Shown here: positions 1-9,646 of the stretch, one piece after another
Layout: every line of letters starts with the position of its first letter
Numbering within the stretch: position 1 is the first letter of the stretch
Source of the DNA: CADEEN01 sp963738425
GTDB lineage: Bacteria; Pseudomonadota; Gammaproteobacteria; Burkholderiales; Burkholderiaceae_C
Assembly: GCA_963738425.1 (NCBI GenBank)
Contig: CAVTWT010000030.1
Span: 124,001-188,000 of the forward strand
Length of the DNA stretch: 64,000 nt
Reading direction: 5' to 3'
Notes under the pieces: model-generated
Databases searched by the model: none
What the model was told of the DNA's origin: nothing
Seen by the model: only the letters and a program-made list of their open reading frames with translations
Program-made: the position numbers and the translations under genes

Positions 1-51
1 GCGGGGTTCACGCCCGGCGCCGGCCTGAGCGCCGCGGTTTTTCTCTCATAG
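1..51 (+). CDS. C-terminal end of an upstream gene (16 codons)
   Basis: The forward frame is open from base 1 to a TAG at 49-51 and would encode 16 residues ending in AAVFLS. It stops 13 bases before the ATG of the chemotaxis kinase. In pil-chp clusters the gene before chpA is usually a methyl-accepting chemotaxis protein (PilJ), but too little is visible to say what this is. It could also be non-coding. Confidence 0.3.
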   Translation, partial: AGFTPGAGLSAAVFLS

Positions 52-64
52 AAAGAGTTCGCGC

Positions 65-3000
65 ATGGACCTCCTGCACGACACCGAGACGATCGAAGAC
101 CTGTCCGCACTGGCCTGGGTGCATGACGAACTGCGCCGCTCGCTGGAGGCGGCGCACAAGGCGCTGCGCCGCTACCTGAAAGAGGCCGAGGCGGTGGCGG
201 GCTCGGATGTCGATGCGGTCGATCCGAGCGTGTTGCGCACGGCGCGTGCGCAGCTGCATCAAAGCGTCGGTGCGCTCGAACTGGTCGGCTTGCCGACAGC
301 GGCGCAAGTGCTGCGCGCGTCGGAAGCCGCGCTGCAGAAACTCACCTCGTCGCGCGCCATCAAGCTCGACGCCAAGCATGTCGATTGCATCGAGCAGGCG
401 TCGTTTGCGCTGCTCGACTACCTGTCGCGCCTGCTGTCCGGCAAGCCGGTGTCGCCGCTGGCGCTGTTCCCGCAGTACCGCGAAGTGCAAGAGCTGGCGG
501 GCGCCGACCGCGTGCATCCGGCCGACCTGTGGCCGAATGACTGGCAGTGGCGCGAGGTCGCGGGTGACGCCACCCGGCCGCGGGCGTTCGACGCCGCGCT
601 GCGCAGCGAAGTCGAGTCGCTGACCCTGGCCCTGATGCGCCAGGGTGCCGGCGAGCCGGCGCTCGCCTTGTCCGAGCTGTTCGCCGGCCTGGCCGCGGGC
701 AGCGACAAGAAGCGTCGCCACATCGCCACGCTGTGGCATCTGGCCGCCGGCTTCTTCGAAGCGCAAGGCCAGCATTTGCTGGTGCCCGACGTCCACAGCA
801 AACGCATTGCCTCGCGCCTGCTGGCGCAACTGCGCATGTCCGAGCATGTCGACGACGCCTCGGCACGGCCCGATGCCGGTGCCGATGTTTCGCAGCGACT
901 GGCGCAGGACCTGCTGTTCTTCTGCGCCCAGGCCGCTTCGCCCGGCGATGGCCGCAAGGCGCCGCGACTGGCCGCCGTGCGCCAGGCCTGGAACCTGGCG
1001 CGGCGCGCGCCGGTCGATTACCTCGTCACCACGCTCGGCCGCCATGACCCGGCGTCGATCGTGCAAGCACGCAAGCGTGTCAGCGCCGCCAAGGAGAGCT
1101 GGGCCGCCGTGGCCGGTAGCGAGCTGCACCGCCTGTCCTCGCTCAACGAGCAGTTCGCGCTCGTCGGCGAGTCGTTGAAGAAACTCTATCCGGCCGGCGA
1201 TCAGCTCGGCAGCGCGCTGTCTGCAGCGGCCGCCCAAACGGTGCAGTCCGGCGCCGCGCCGGCGCCGATGCTGGCCATGGAAGTGGCCACCGCCGTGCTG
1301 TTCCTCGAAGCTTCGCTCGAAGACAGTGACTTCGACCACCCGGCGCAGGCCGAGCGCGTGCAGCGCCTGGCGGCACGCATCCACAAGGTCAGCCATGGCG
1401 GCCAGCCCGAGCCGCTGGACGTGTGGATGGAAGAGCTCTACCGCCGCGTCTCCGACCGCCAGACGATGGGCAGCGTCGTCCAGGAGTTGAAGGGCTCGCT
1501 GGCCGAGGCTGAAAAGGCGATCGACCTTTACTTCCGCGAGCCGGCTCAGGCCGACCTGTTGCACCCGGTGCCGGGTCAGCTCAATTCGATGCGTGGCGTG
1601 TTCTCGGTGCTCGGCCTCGACCAGGCCTCGCAGGCCGTGGTGCGCATGCGCGACGATGTCGATGCGCTGTCTGCGGCCGCCAAGGACGAGAAGACGCCCG
1701 ACGCAGCGATCACCGAACGCCTGGCCACCAACCTCGGCGCCCTGGGGTTCCTGATCGACATGCTGAACGTGCAGCCTGCCATGGCCAAGGCGCTGTTTGC
1801 CTTCGACGCCAAGGCCGGGCAATTGCGTGCGGTGGTCGCGACCCGCGGCCGCGCGCGCGTCTCTGCATTCGGTGGGCTGGACACGCAACCGGCGCCGTTG
1901 GCGCCGGTCGAGCCGCGCTTGATCGAGCAGGCGCAGTCGCTGGCCCAGGCCGCGTCGCACCCCGAGGTGCCGCTGGTCGAAGTCCGCCACGAACTCGACC
2001 GCCTGTCGCAAGAAGCGATGGTCGCCGACCAGCCGGTTCTGGCCGAGACCATGCAGCAGGTCAAGAGCGCGTTCGAAGTCGCCATCAACGACGACGAGCG
2101 CCGCGCCGTGCGCGAAGAACTCGCGCAGGCGATGACCGACTTCGTGCACAGCACGGCCACCGCCAAGTTGGATGAGCTGCCGCCGCTGTCGCGTCCGTTG
2201 CCCTTGCTTCCGTCGGTGCCGACGCCGGCCGGCCAGACCGGGCTCGAAGACGATGTCGAGATGCGCGAGATCTTCCTCGAGGAAGCGCGCGAGGTCATCG
2301 TCAACGCCAACACCGCGCTGGCAGCCTTGGTGGATGACGGCAACGATGTCGGTGAATTGACGACCGTGCGCCGCGCCTTCCACACCTTGAAGGGCAGTGC
2401 CCGCATGGTCGGCCTCACCGAGTTTGGCGAAGCCGGCTGGGCCTGCGAGCAGCTCTACAACGCACGGCTGGCGGAGCAACAGGGCGCCGACGCGGGCCTG
2501 ATCGCGCTCTCCTCCGACATCCTGGCCTACATGAGCGACTGGGTCGATGCGATCGGCGCCGGCCGCGCCGCCGGCCACAGCCCGGCCGACGTGGCCGCAG
2601 CGATCGAGCGCTGGCGCGCCAGTGGCAGCCACGGCCAGCTGGGCTTGCCACGGGCCGCACGCGCACCGGTCAAGGGTTCTGCCGACATGGGCAGCATCTC
2701 GCGCCCAATGGCCCTCGAAGGCCTGTTGCCCGATGAGCTGGCCGACCAGATCGAGCTGTTGCCCGCGGGCGCAGCCAGCGTGCAGCCGCTGGACCAACTG
2801 CTGGTCCCTGAAACACCGGTCAGCTTCGAGCTCGATCTTGGCGAAGCAGCCCACCTCGAAGTCGGCGGCCGCGATGCAATGCAATCGCTGGCCTCGCCGG
2901 AGCGCGAGGTCGGAGCACCATCGCCGGATGTGGTCTCGGCGCTGATGGCGCTCGAGTTCCAGGCTTCTACCCTCGACGCGCCGGAGCAGGAAACGCCGCC

Positions 3001-6000
3001 GGCCGAGGCGTCCGCCGCTGCCGGCCCGATGCGCTTCGACGAGCCCGCGCTGCCCGAGCTGCCGCCCGAGCCGGCGTATCGCATGATCGGCACGCTGCGT
3101 GTCGGCATTCCGCTGTTCAACATCTTCCTGAACGAGGCCGACGAACAGTCGCGCCGTCTTGGCGTCGAGCTGGCCGAGTGGTCGCACGAATTCACGCAGC
3201 GCCCTGTCGGCGACGCCGCGATCGCGTTGGCGCATTCGCTGGCGGGCAACTCCGCCACCGTCGGCTTTGCCGACTTGTCGCATCTGGCGCGCCTGCTCGA
3301 GCACGCGCTGATGCGCTCGAACGCCATCGGCGAGGGCGATGCGCACGAAGCCAAGCTGTTCAACGACAGCGCCGACGAGATCAGCCGCCTGCTACACCAG
3401 TTCGCCGCAGGGTTCTTGAAGTCGCCGACGCCTGCGCTGATCGACCGCTTGGTCGATCACGAGCGCATGGCTGCCTTGCGCGTGCAGGCAATGGCTGAGC
3501 GTCCGCTTGCGGCCGACGCCGCGGACGTGGCCGCTGCCTCTGAAGTGGCCGATGTGGCCGAAGTGATCGAGGCGCCGGTGGTGCAGCCGGACGCGGCGCC
3601 GCAAGCCTTGGCCGCTGCGCCGGTGTTTGCCGAGCCGGCGGTCCACGATGCGCCGCTGGCCGCGCTCGGCCAAGCCGAATTCCACACGTTGACCGCGCTC
3701 GACGCCTTGCCGGCGTCTGCGGAGCGCCGCGCGATTTCGCGCCCGAAGGCCTTCGACGGCAACGACGACATCGACGCGGTGGACGTGGTCGATGCCGAAC
3801 TGTTCCCGATCTTCCAGGAAGAGGCCGCCGAGCTGTTGCCCGAACTGGCCTCGCGGATGCGCGACTGGGCCCAGCAGCCCACCAACCCGTCGAGCCCCAC
3901 GGCTTGCATGCGAACGCTGCACACGTTGAAGGGCGGCGCCCGTTTGGCCGGCGCGATGCGCCTGGGCGAGATCGCGCACCGGTTGGAAACGTCGATCGAA
4001 CACCTGATGGCGCGCCAGAACGTCAGCGCCGATGACGTCGAGGCGCTGTTCAGCCAGGTCGACGCGCTCGGCAGCACGTTCGAACGGCTGGTGGCCGGGC
4101 CCTCGGTGGACCTTGACCTGTCGATGCCCGAGCCGGTGGCACCGCCGCCGGAGCCGTTGCCGATGCGGCCGATGCCCGTGATCGCGGCCAAGGCCAAGGC
4201 GGTGGTGGAGCCGACACCCGAGCCGCAACCCGAAGTGGCTGCGCCCGCCGCGGCGCCGGTGGCCGAAGTGCCGCGAGCAAACGTGGCGCCCGCAGCGCTG
4301 CCCGTGGGCGCGATCGACTGGCACCGCTTCGCGCCGACGGCAGTCGCTGCAGCAGCTGCAGCCGCGGTCACGCCCCGACCCACCATGGCGGCCGTGCAGC
4401 CGACCGTGCGTGTGCGCGCTCCGCTGCTCGACCGCCTGGTCAACCATGCGGGCGAAGTGATGATCGCGCGCTCGCGCATCGAGTCCGAAGTTGGCCAGAT
4501 GAAGGGCTCTCTCGGCGACCTGACAGAAAACCTGGAGCGCCTGCGCTCGCACCTGCGCGACATCGAGCTGCAGGCCGAAACGCAGATCAGCTCGCGCATG
4601 GAAGCGGCCAAGGCCGTCGGCGCGAACTTCGATCCGTTGGAGATGGACCGCTTCACGCGCTTCCAGGAACTGACGCGCATGATGGCCGAGTCGGTCAACG
4701 ACGTCGCCACCGTGCAGCGCAGCCTGACGCGCACGCTGCAATCGACCGAAGACGATCTGGCTGCGCAGGCCCGCCTGACGCGCGACATGCAGGACGATCT
4801 GCTGCGCACGCGCATGGTCGAGTTCGAGAGCCTGTCGGATCGTCTGTACCGCGTCGCCCGCCAGGCGGCGAAGGAGTTGCAAAAGCAGGTTCGCCTGGAC
4901 ATCGTCGGCGGCTCGATCGAAGTCGACCGCGGTGTGCTGGAGCGCATGGGCGGCGCCTTCGAACACCTGCTGCGCAACTGCGTCACGCACGGCATCGAAC
5001 TGCCGGCCGATCGCGAGCGCCAAGGCAAGGATCCCGCCGGGCAGATCACGGTGACGGCGCACCAGGAAGGCAACGAAGTCTCGGTCGAGTTCCGCGACGA
5101 CGGCGCCGGCCTGAACCTGCAGCGCATCCGCCAGCGCGGCATCGCGCTGGGCCTGATCGGCGCCGACGCCAAGCCGAGCGACGGCGACCTGGCCAACCTG
5201 ATCTTCACGCCCGGCTTTTCCACCGCCGACAGCGTGACTGAGCTGGCCGGTCGCGGCATCGGCATGGACGTGGTGCGCAACGACGTCAACGCGCTCGGCG
5301 GCCGCATCGAGACCGCCAGCGCCGCCGGCCAGGGCACGAACTTCAAGCTCGTGCTGCCGCTGACCACGGCCGTCACGCAGGTTGTGATGCTGCGCGCCGG
5401 TGCGGTCACCGTGGCCGTGCCGGCAACGCTGATCGACATCGTGCGCCGTGTCCCGTCGGTCGAAGTCGCCGAAGCCACGCGCCGCGGCAGTTTCGATCAT
5501 GGCAATCAGGTCATGCCGTTCTTCTGGTTCGGCGCCTTGCTGCAAGGCAGTGGCCGCAGCGACGAAGTGCCAGGCCGCACGCTGCCTGTGGTCATCATCA
5601 AGAGCGCGGCACAACGCGTCGCGCTGCACGTCGATGAAGTCGTCGGCAACCAGGAAGTCGTGGTCAAGAACCTCGGCGTCCAGTTGGCGCGCCTGCCCGG
5701 TCTGGCTGGTGTGACGCTGCTGGCCTCGGGTTCGCCAGCGCTGATCTACAACCCGGTGGCCTTGGCCACGCTCTACGGTCAAGGCGCGCGTGGGGCCATG
5801 CAACGTGCCTTGGCAGGCCAGACCAGCGTCGCGCCGGTGGGTTCAATCAAGACGCCGGCGGCGCAGGCGCCGGTGGCCACGCCCAAGCAAGCGCCGCTGG
5901 TGCTCGTGGTCGATGACTCGCTGACCGTGCGCCGCGTCACGCAGCGCCTGCTCAGCCGCGAGGGATACCGCGTGACGACGGCCAAGGACGGCCTCGATGC

Positions 6001-6271
6001 GCTGGAAAAGCTGGCCGAGGAAACACCCGTCGTGCTGCTGTCGGACATCGAGATGCCGCGCATGGACGGCTTCGACCTGGCGCGCAACGTGCGTGCCGAC
6101 GCACGCTGGGCCGGTCTGCCGATCATCATGATCACTTCGCGCATCGCCCAGAAGCACCGCGAACATGCGGCGCAACTCGGCGTCAACCACTACCTCGGCA
6201 AGCCGTATTCGGAAGACGACTTGATTGGCCTCGTCGGGCAGTACGCCGGGCAGATGGCCGTGGCGAGCTGA
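65..6271 (+). CDS. chpA: ChpA/PilL-type hybrid chemotaxis histidine kinase (Hpt-CheA-CheW-REC)
   Basis: This 2068-aa protein is the central kinase of a type IV pilus chemotaxis-like (Chp) system and phosphorylates PilG/PilH-type receivers. Two clear Hpt domains carry HTLKG phospho-acceptor motifs at about residues 773 and 1285. Two degenerate ones are also visible, HSLAG at about 1056 and an N-terminal region lacking His. From about 1455 come a CheA dimerisation helix, a HATPase with HLLRNCVTHGIE and GRGIGMDVV motifs (about 1625-1780), a CheW-like domain, and a receiver from about 1944 with DD, a phospho-acceptor Asp near 1994 (LLSDIEMPRMDG) and the switch K in GKPY. Long Ala/Pro/Glu linkers separate the Hpt units. 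The ATG follows a GAAAGAG ribosome-binding site. It is the full length for the family. Confidence 0.93.
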   Translation: MDLLHDTETIEDLSALAWVHDELRRSLEAAHKALRRYLKEAEAVAGSDVDAVDPSVLRTARAQLHQSVGALELVGLPTAAQVLRASEAALQKLTSSRAIKLDAKHVDCIEQASFALLDYLSRLLSGKPVSPLALFPQYREVQELAGADRVHPADLWPNDWQWREVAGDATRPRAFDAALRSEVESLTLALMRQGAGEPALALSELFAGLAAGSDKKRRHIATLWHLAAGFFEAQGQHLLVPDVHSKRIASRLLAQLRMSEHVDDASARPDAGADVSQRLAQDLLFFCAQAASPGDGRKAPRLAAVRQAWNLARRAPVDYLVTTLGRHDPASIVQARKRVSAAKESWAAVAGSELHRLSSLNEQFALVGESLKKLYPAGDQLGSALSAAAAQTVQSGAAPAPMLAMEVATAVLFLEASLEDSDFDHPAQAERVQRLAARIHKVSHGGQPEPLDVWMEELYRRVSDRQTMGSVVQELKGSLAEAEKAIDLYFREPAQADLLHPVPGQLNSMRGVFSVLGLDQASQAVVRMRDDVDALSAAAKDEKTPDAAITERLATNLGALGFLIDMLNVQPAMAKALFAFDAKAGQLRAVVATRGRARVSAFGGLDTQPAPLAPVEPRLIEQAQSLAQAASHPEVPLVEVRHELDRLSQEAMVADQPVLAETMQQVKSAFEVAINDDERRAVREELAQAMTDFVHSTATAKLDELPPLSRPLPLLPSVPTPAGQTGLEDDVEMREIFLEEAREVIVNANTALAALVDDGNDVGELTTVRRAFHTLKGSARMVGLTEFGEAGWACEQLYNARLAEQQGADAGLIALSSDILAYMSDWVDAIGAGRAAGHSPADVAAAIERWRASGSHGQLGLPRAARAPVKGSADMGSISRPMALEGLLPDELADQIELLPAGAASVQPLDQLLVPETPVSFELDLGEAAHLEVGGRDAMQSLASPEREVGAPSPDVVSALMALEFQASTLDAPEQETPPAEASAAAGPMRFDEPALPELPPEPAYRMIGTLRVGIPLFNIFLNEADEQSRRLGVELAEWSHEFTQRPVGDAAIALAHSLAGNSATVGFADLSHLARLLEHALMRSNAIGEGDAHEAKLFNDSADEISRLLHQFAAGFLKSPTPALIDRLVDHERMAALRVQAMAERPLAADAADVAAASEVADVAEVIEAPVVQPDAAPQALAAAPVFAEPAVHDAPLAALGQAEFHTLTALDALPASAERRAISRPKAFDGNDDIDAVDVVDAELFPIFQEEAAELLPELASRMRDWAQQPTNPSSPTACMRTLHTLKGGARLAGAMRLGEIAHRLETSIEHLMARQNVSADDVEALFSQVDALGSTFERLVAGPSVDLDLSMPEPVAPPPEPLPMRPMPVIAAKAKAVVEPTPEPQPEVAAPAAAPVAEVPRANVAPAALPVGAIDWHRFAPTAVAAAAAAAVTPRPTMAAVQPTVRVRAPLLDRLVNHAGEVMIARSRIESEVGQMKGSLGDLTENLERLRSHLRDIELQAETQISSRMEAAKAVGANFDPLEMDRFTRFQELTRMMAESVNDVATVQRSLTRTLQSTEDDLAAQARLTRDMQDDLLRTRMVEFESLSDRLYRVARQAAKELQKQVRLDIVGGSIEVDRGVLERMGGAFEHLLRNCVTHGIELPADRERQGKDPAGQITVTAHQEGNEVSVEFRDDGAGLNLQRIRQRGIALGLIGADAKPSDGDLANLIFTPGFSTADSVTELAGRGIGMDVVRNDVNALGGRIETASAAGQGTNFKLVLPLTTAVTQVVMLRAGAVTVAVPATLIDIVRRVPSVEVAEATRRGSFDHGNQVMPFFWFGALLQGSGRSDEVPGRTLPVVIIKSAAQRVALHVDEVVGNQEVVVKNLGVQLARLPGLAGVTLLASGSPALIYNPVALATLYGQGARGAMQRALAGQTSVAPVGSIKTPAAQAPVATPKQAPLVLVVDDSLTVRRVTQRLLSREGYRVTTAKDGLDALEKLAEETPVVLLSDIEMPRMDGFDLARNVRADARWAGLPIIMITSRIAQKHREHAAQLGVNHYLGKPYSEDDLIGLVGQYAGQMAVAS

Positions 6272-6275
6272 CCCC

Positions 6276-6328
6276 GAAGCCGACAACCGGCTTCTCTCCC
6301 ACCACGGGCCGCTGACGCGGCCCGTGGT
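6276..6328 (+). terminator. Two tandem hairpins after chpA
   Basis: A 7-bp stem (GAAGCCG/CGGCTTC, 6276-6294, loop ACAAC) is followed by TCTCCC. A second, very strong 12-bp stem runs from 6301 to 6328 with a 4-base loop. There is no clear U-tract, so termination is inferred from position between chpA and the tetR promoter region. Confidence 0.55.
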
Positions 6329-6367
6329 CATTGGAGACCGTCGGGGCCTGCGGCCTTTACCTTTCTT

Positions 6368-6390
6368 TTCAAGCAAGCGCTTGATTTGAA
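6368..6390. promoter_or_regulatory. Palindromic operator candidate upstream of tetR
   Basis: A perfect 10-bp palindrome CAAGCGCTTG (6374-6383) lies inside a larger dyad with TTCAA and TTGAA arms (6368-6390). It ends about 20 bases before the tetR start. TetR-family regulators commonly bind such dyads at their own promoter, so autoregulation and control of the efflux genes is the likely role (inference). Confidence 0.5.
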
Positions 6391-6410
6391 AGGTAGGATC
6401 GCGCGCTCCG

Positions 6411-7109
6411 ATGAATGCAGCATTGCCTACCAACACGCCGATCGATCTCGCTGCAGACCGTCGTGAGCGTGCGCGCACTCGCTTGCTGACCGAGGCCAGT
6501 CGAATCTTCTCGGAGAAGGGCTACGCCAAAGCATCGACCCGGGAGATCTGTGTGGCGGCGGGGCTGAACCCCGCGGCGATCCACTATCACTTTGGCGACA
6601 AAGACGGTCTGTACCGCGCCGTGCTGCTCGGCCCGATCCATGAAATCGCGGCGCAGCTTGCCGGATTCGACGATCCGGCGCTGACCTTGACGCAGTCGCT
6701 GCAGCACCTGTTGCGAGGCTTCATGGGCGAAGACGGCCCGACGGTGGCCAGCGAGTCGGCGCGGGTTGCCGATGACAGTGTGCGCCTGTACCTGCGCGAG
6801 ATGATCGAGCCGACCCCGGTGTTCGCTGCCGCTGCCGCGCAGCACATCGGCCCTGTGCACGACGCCATCGCGCGCCTGCTGGCGCGCCACATCGGTGTGC
6901 GGCAACCGGACGAGGACGTGCACCGCCTGGTGTTCGGCCTGATCGCCATGGCGCACGACTACTGCATGTCGCGCGAGTTCATGCAGGCCCTGGCGCCGCG
7001 CCTGCTCGAGGGCGCCGATGCGCTGCAGCGCGCGCGCGAGCGCCTGGTCGATTGGGGCGTGGCGCTGGTGATGCACGAGCGGCGCAGGCGTGGTCTGGAG
7101 AACGAATGA
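6411..7109 (+). CDS. TetR/AcrR-family transcriptional regulator (CerR-like)
   Basis: This is a 232-aa one-component repressor. The N-terminal helix-turn-helix spans about residues 22-68 and ends in the typical IHYHFGDKDGLYRAV. The C-terminal ligand domain resembles the CerR/DUF1956 type often found with HlyD-like or RND exporters. Its stop overlaps the start of the outer-membrane factor gene (ATGA), so it is the first gene of the efflux operon. A palindrome just upstream is the likely operator. The ligand cannot be told from sequence. Confidence 0.88.
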   Translation: MNAALPTNTPIDLAADRRERARTRLLTEASRIFSEKGYAKASTREICVAAGLNPAAIHYHFGDKDGLYRAVLLGPIHEIAAQLAGFDDPALTLTQSLQHLLRGFMGEDGPTVASESARVADDSVRLYLREMIEPTPVFAAAAAQHIGPVHDAIARLLARHIGVRQPDEDVHRLVFGLIAMAHDYCMSREFMQALAPRLLEGADALQRARERLVDWGVALVMHERRRRGLENE

Positions 7110-8524
7110 AGCACACGACAAAACGACGGTGGCTGCCGCTGCTCGCAGGTCTGATCGCGCCCGTGCTGCTTGCCGCCTGCGCGACACCGCGCCTGCTGAG
7201 CACGCCGAGCGAGACCGCGCCAGAGCGATGGCAAGCGACGCTGCCGCACGGTGGCGACAGCGCCGCACTCGCCGATTGGTGGCAGCGCTTCGACGACCCG
7301 CTGGTGGCAGAGCTGGTGCGTGATGCACAGCAGAACAACCCGACGCTGACTCAGGCCCTGGCGCGCCTGGCCGAAGCGCGTGCGGGTGTGCGCCGCAGCG
7401 ACGCGCAGCGCGGGCCGTCGGTGAACGCAGTGGCCCAGTCGCAGCGCGGCGCGTCGGCGGCGAGCAACTTCGAAGCGTCGACGCAGAACTCGCTCGGCGT
7501 CGACGCGTTGTGGGAGGTCGATCTGTTCGGCGCCACGCGCGCCCAGATTGCGGCAGCGCAGGCGCGCAGCGAGCAGGCTGCGCTCGGTTGGCATGCGGCG
7601 CGCATCAGTCTGGCGGCCGACGTGGCCAGCACGTATGTCGGCTTGCGGGCCTGCGAAGCGCAGCAGCAGGTGCTCGATCAGGACGCCAGCTCGCAAAGCC
7701 AAACCGCCGAGCTGACACGCGAGAAGGTGCGTGTCGGTTTCGAAGCCCCCGCCAACGGGGCGCTGGCCGATGGCGCCGCGGCCGATGCCGGCAACCGCGC
7801 GATTGCGCAGCGCGCCGAGTGCGATGCGCTGATCAAGGGCCTGGTCGTGTTGACCGGCCAGCGCGAGCCGGCATTGCGCGCGCGTCTGCAGGCCGGCGCG
7901 GCCAGGCTGCCAAAACCCGGCGTCTTTGCGGTCGGCGCGCTGCCGGCGCAACTTTTGCAGCAGCGTCCCGACATCGCTGCGGCCGAACGCGCGCTGGTCG
8001 CTGCCGCAGCCGATGTGGGCGTGGCCGAAGCCGCGCGCTATCCGCGGCTGACGTTCAGCGGCAACCTGGGCACATCCGTGCTGCGGATCGGTGGCAGCAG
8101 CACGGAAGGCACGGCCTGGGGCTTCGGCCCGTCGCTGGTGCTGCCGATCTTCGACGGCGGCGCGCGCCGGGCCAACGAAGACGCGGCACGGGCGCGCTAC
8201 GACGACGCCAAAGCCGCGCTCGACGGGCAGCTGCGCCGCGCGGTGAGTGATGTCGAAGAAGCGCTGCTGCGCCTCGATGCCGCGACGCGCCGCGAAGGCC
8301 AGGCGCTGCGCGCCGCGCAAGGCTTTCGCGACTTTTTCGCTGCTGCCGAGCAGCGCTGGCGCATCGGCGCCGGCAGCCTGATCGATCGCGAAGATGCTCG
8401 CCGCACTGCGCTGTCCGCGCAGAACGCCTTGATCAACGTGCAGCGCGAGCGCGTCGCGGCGTGGATCACGCTCTACCGCAGCCTCGGCGGCGGCTGGAAC
8501 CCCACCGACGCAACACCGCAATGA
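7106..8524 (+). CDS. NodT-family RND efflux outer-membrane lipoprotein
   Basis: This 472-aa protein forms the outer-membrane channel of a tripartite RND pump. The ATG at 7106 overlaps the tetR stop and gives a proper lipoprotein signal: MKHTTKRR, a hydrophobic stretch and the lipobox LLAAC (Cys near residue 24). The open frame extends 18 codons further upstream, but those lie inside tetR and lack a signal. Two OEP repeats are visible, including QQRPDIAAAERALVAA and the second-half GAGSLIDREDARRTAL. Its stop overlaps the adaptor gene by ATGA. Confidence 0.9.
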   Translation: MKHTTKRRWLPLLAGLIAPVLLAACATPRLLSTPSETAPERWQATLPHGGDSAALADWWQRFDDPLVAELVRDAQQNNPTLTQALARLAEARAGVRRSDAQRGPSVNAVAQSQRGASAASNFEASTQNSLGVDALWEVDLFGATRAQIAAAQARSEQAALGWHAARISLAADVASTYVGLRACEAQQQVLDQDASSQSQTAELTREKVRVGFEAPANGALADGAAADAGNRAIAQRAECDALIKGLVVLTGQREPALRARLQAGAARLPKPGVFAVGALPAQLLQQRPDIAAAERALVAAAADVGVAEAARYPRLTFSGNLGTSVLRIGGSSTEGTAWGFGPSLVLPIFDGGARRANEDAARARYDDAKAALDGQLRRAVSDVEEALLRLDAATRREGQALRAAQGFRDFFAAAEQRWRIGAGSLIDREDARRTALSAQNALINVQRERVAAWITLYRSLGGGWNPTDATPQ

Positions 8525-9634
8525 AGATCATGAACAACAAGACCTTGCTCATGGGTGCCGCGATGGTCGCGGCAGCGTTCGCCGCCGTATTTGCAGCGAC
8601 AGCGGCCGACGACAAAGCGCCAGCGTCGGCCGCCGCCAGCGCGTCGGCGCCCAAAGCCGCGCTCACCGTCACCGCGACCACGCCACAAAGCGGCCGCTGG
8701 CCGGTTGCCGTGAGCGCCAACGGCAATGTCATGGCGTGGCAAGAAGCGATCATCAGCGCCGAAGCGCAGGGCCTGCGCATGACCGAGGTGCGCGCCCAGG
8801 TCGGTGACCGCGTCAAGCGAGGCCAGGTGCTGGCGCTGCTGTCGGCCGACACGCTGTCGGCCGACGCTGCGGCCACACGCGCCGGACTCGCCGAAGCCGA
8901 AGCGAATCAGGCCGAGGCCGCGGCCAACGCCGATCGAGCGCGCCAGTTGCAAGCCAGCGGCGCGATCAGTGCGCAGCAGATCTCGCAGTACGTGACGGCC
9001 GAAGCCACCGCCAAGGCGCGCGCCAATTCGCTTGAAGGCGCAGTTGCGTGCCGCCGAAGTGCGGCTGGCGCAAACGCGCATCACTGCCCCGGACGACGGC
9101 GTGATCTCGATGCGCAGCGCAACGGTCGGCGCCGTCGCCCAGCCGGGGCAGGAGCTGTTCCGCCTGATCCGCAAGGAGCGCCTCGAATGGCGCGCCGATG
9201 TCGCCGCGACCGAACTCGTGCGCCTCCAGCCGGGGCAGAAGGTGCAGGTCACGCCGGCCGGCGGCAGCGCGGTCGAGGGCGTCGTGCGCACCGTGGCACC
9301 GATGGTCGATGCGGCGACGCGCAACGGCGTGGTCTACGTCGATTTGCCAAAACCCGGCAACGCGAAAGCCGGCATGTTTGCGCGCGGCGACTTTGCCGTC
9401 GGCGAGCGCGAGGGTGTGACGCTGCCGCAGAGCGCGGTCGTGCTGCGCGACGGCTTTCACTGGGTGTTCCAGATCGGCGAAGGCAACAAGGTGCAGCAGT
9501 TGAAGGTCAGCGTCGGCTCCCGTGTCGGTGAGCGCATCGAGATCATCAGCGGCCTGGCGAAGAACGCGCGCGTCGTGGCGCAAGGCGCCGGCTTCCTCGC
9601 CGATGGCGATGTCGTTCGCATCGCCGACAAGTAG
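8521..9634 (+). pseudogene. RND efflux membrane fusion protein (HlyD/AcrA type), frameshifted
   Basis: This is the periplasmic adaptor linking the pump to the NodT channel. The first frame (from ATG 8521) gives a signal-anchor, a barrel-sandwich half (ISAEAQGLRMTEVRAQVGDRVKRGQVLA) and the start of the coiled coil, as far as ARANSL. The rest (KAQLRAAEVRLAQTRI, ending GDVVRIADK) continues one frame over from about 9032. Removing one T in CTTGAAG near 9032 restores a continuous protein of about 370 aa. With an intact operon around it, a sequencing insertion is more likely than true loss. Confidence 0.85.
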
Positions 9635-9646
9635 AACGAGAGCGCC

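Noticed and set aside
8..5803. Very long minus-strand open frames opposite the chemotaxis kinase (for example 8-3346 and 3392-5803)
   Set aside because: They are antisense shadows of a well-supported kinase gene. Their translations are Arg/Gln/His-rich, low in recognisable motifs, and typical of high-GC antisense frames.
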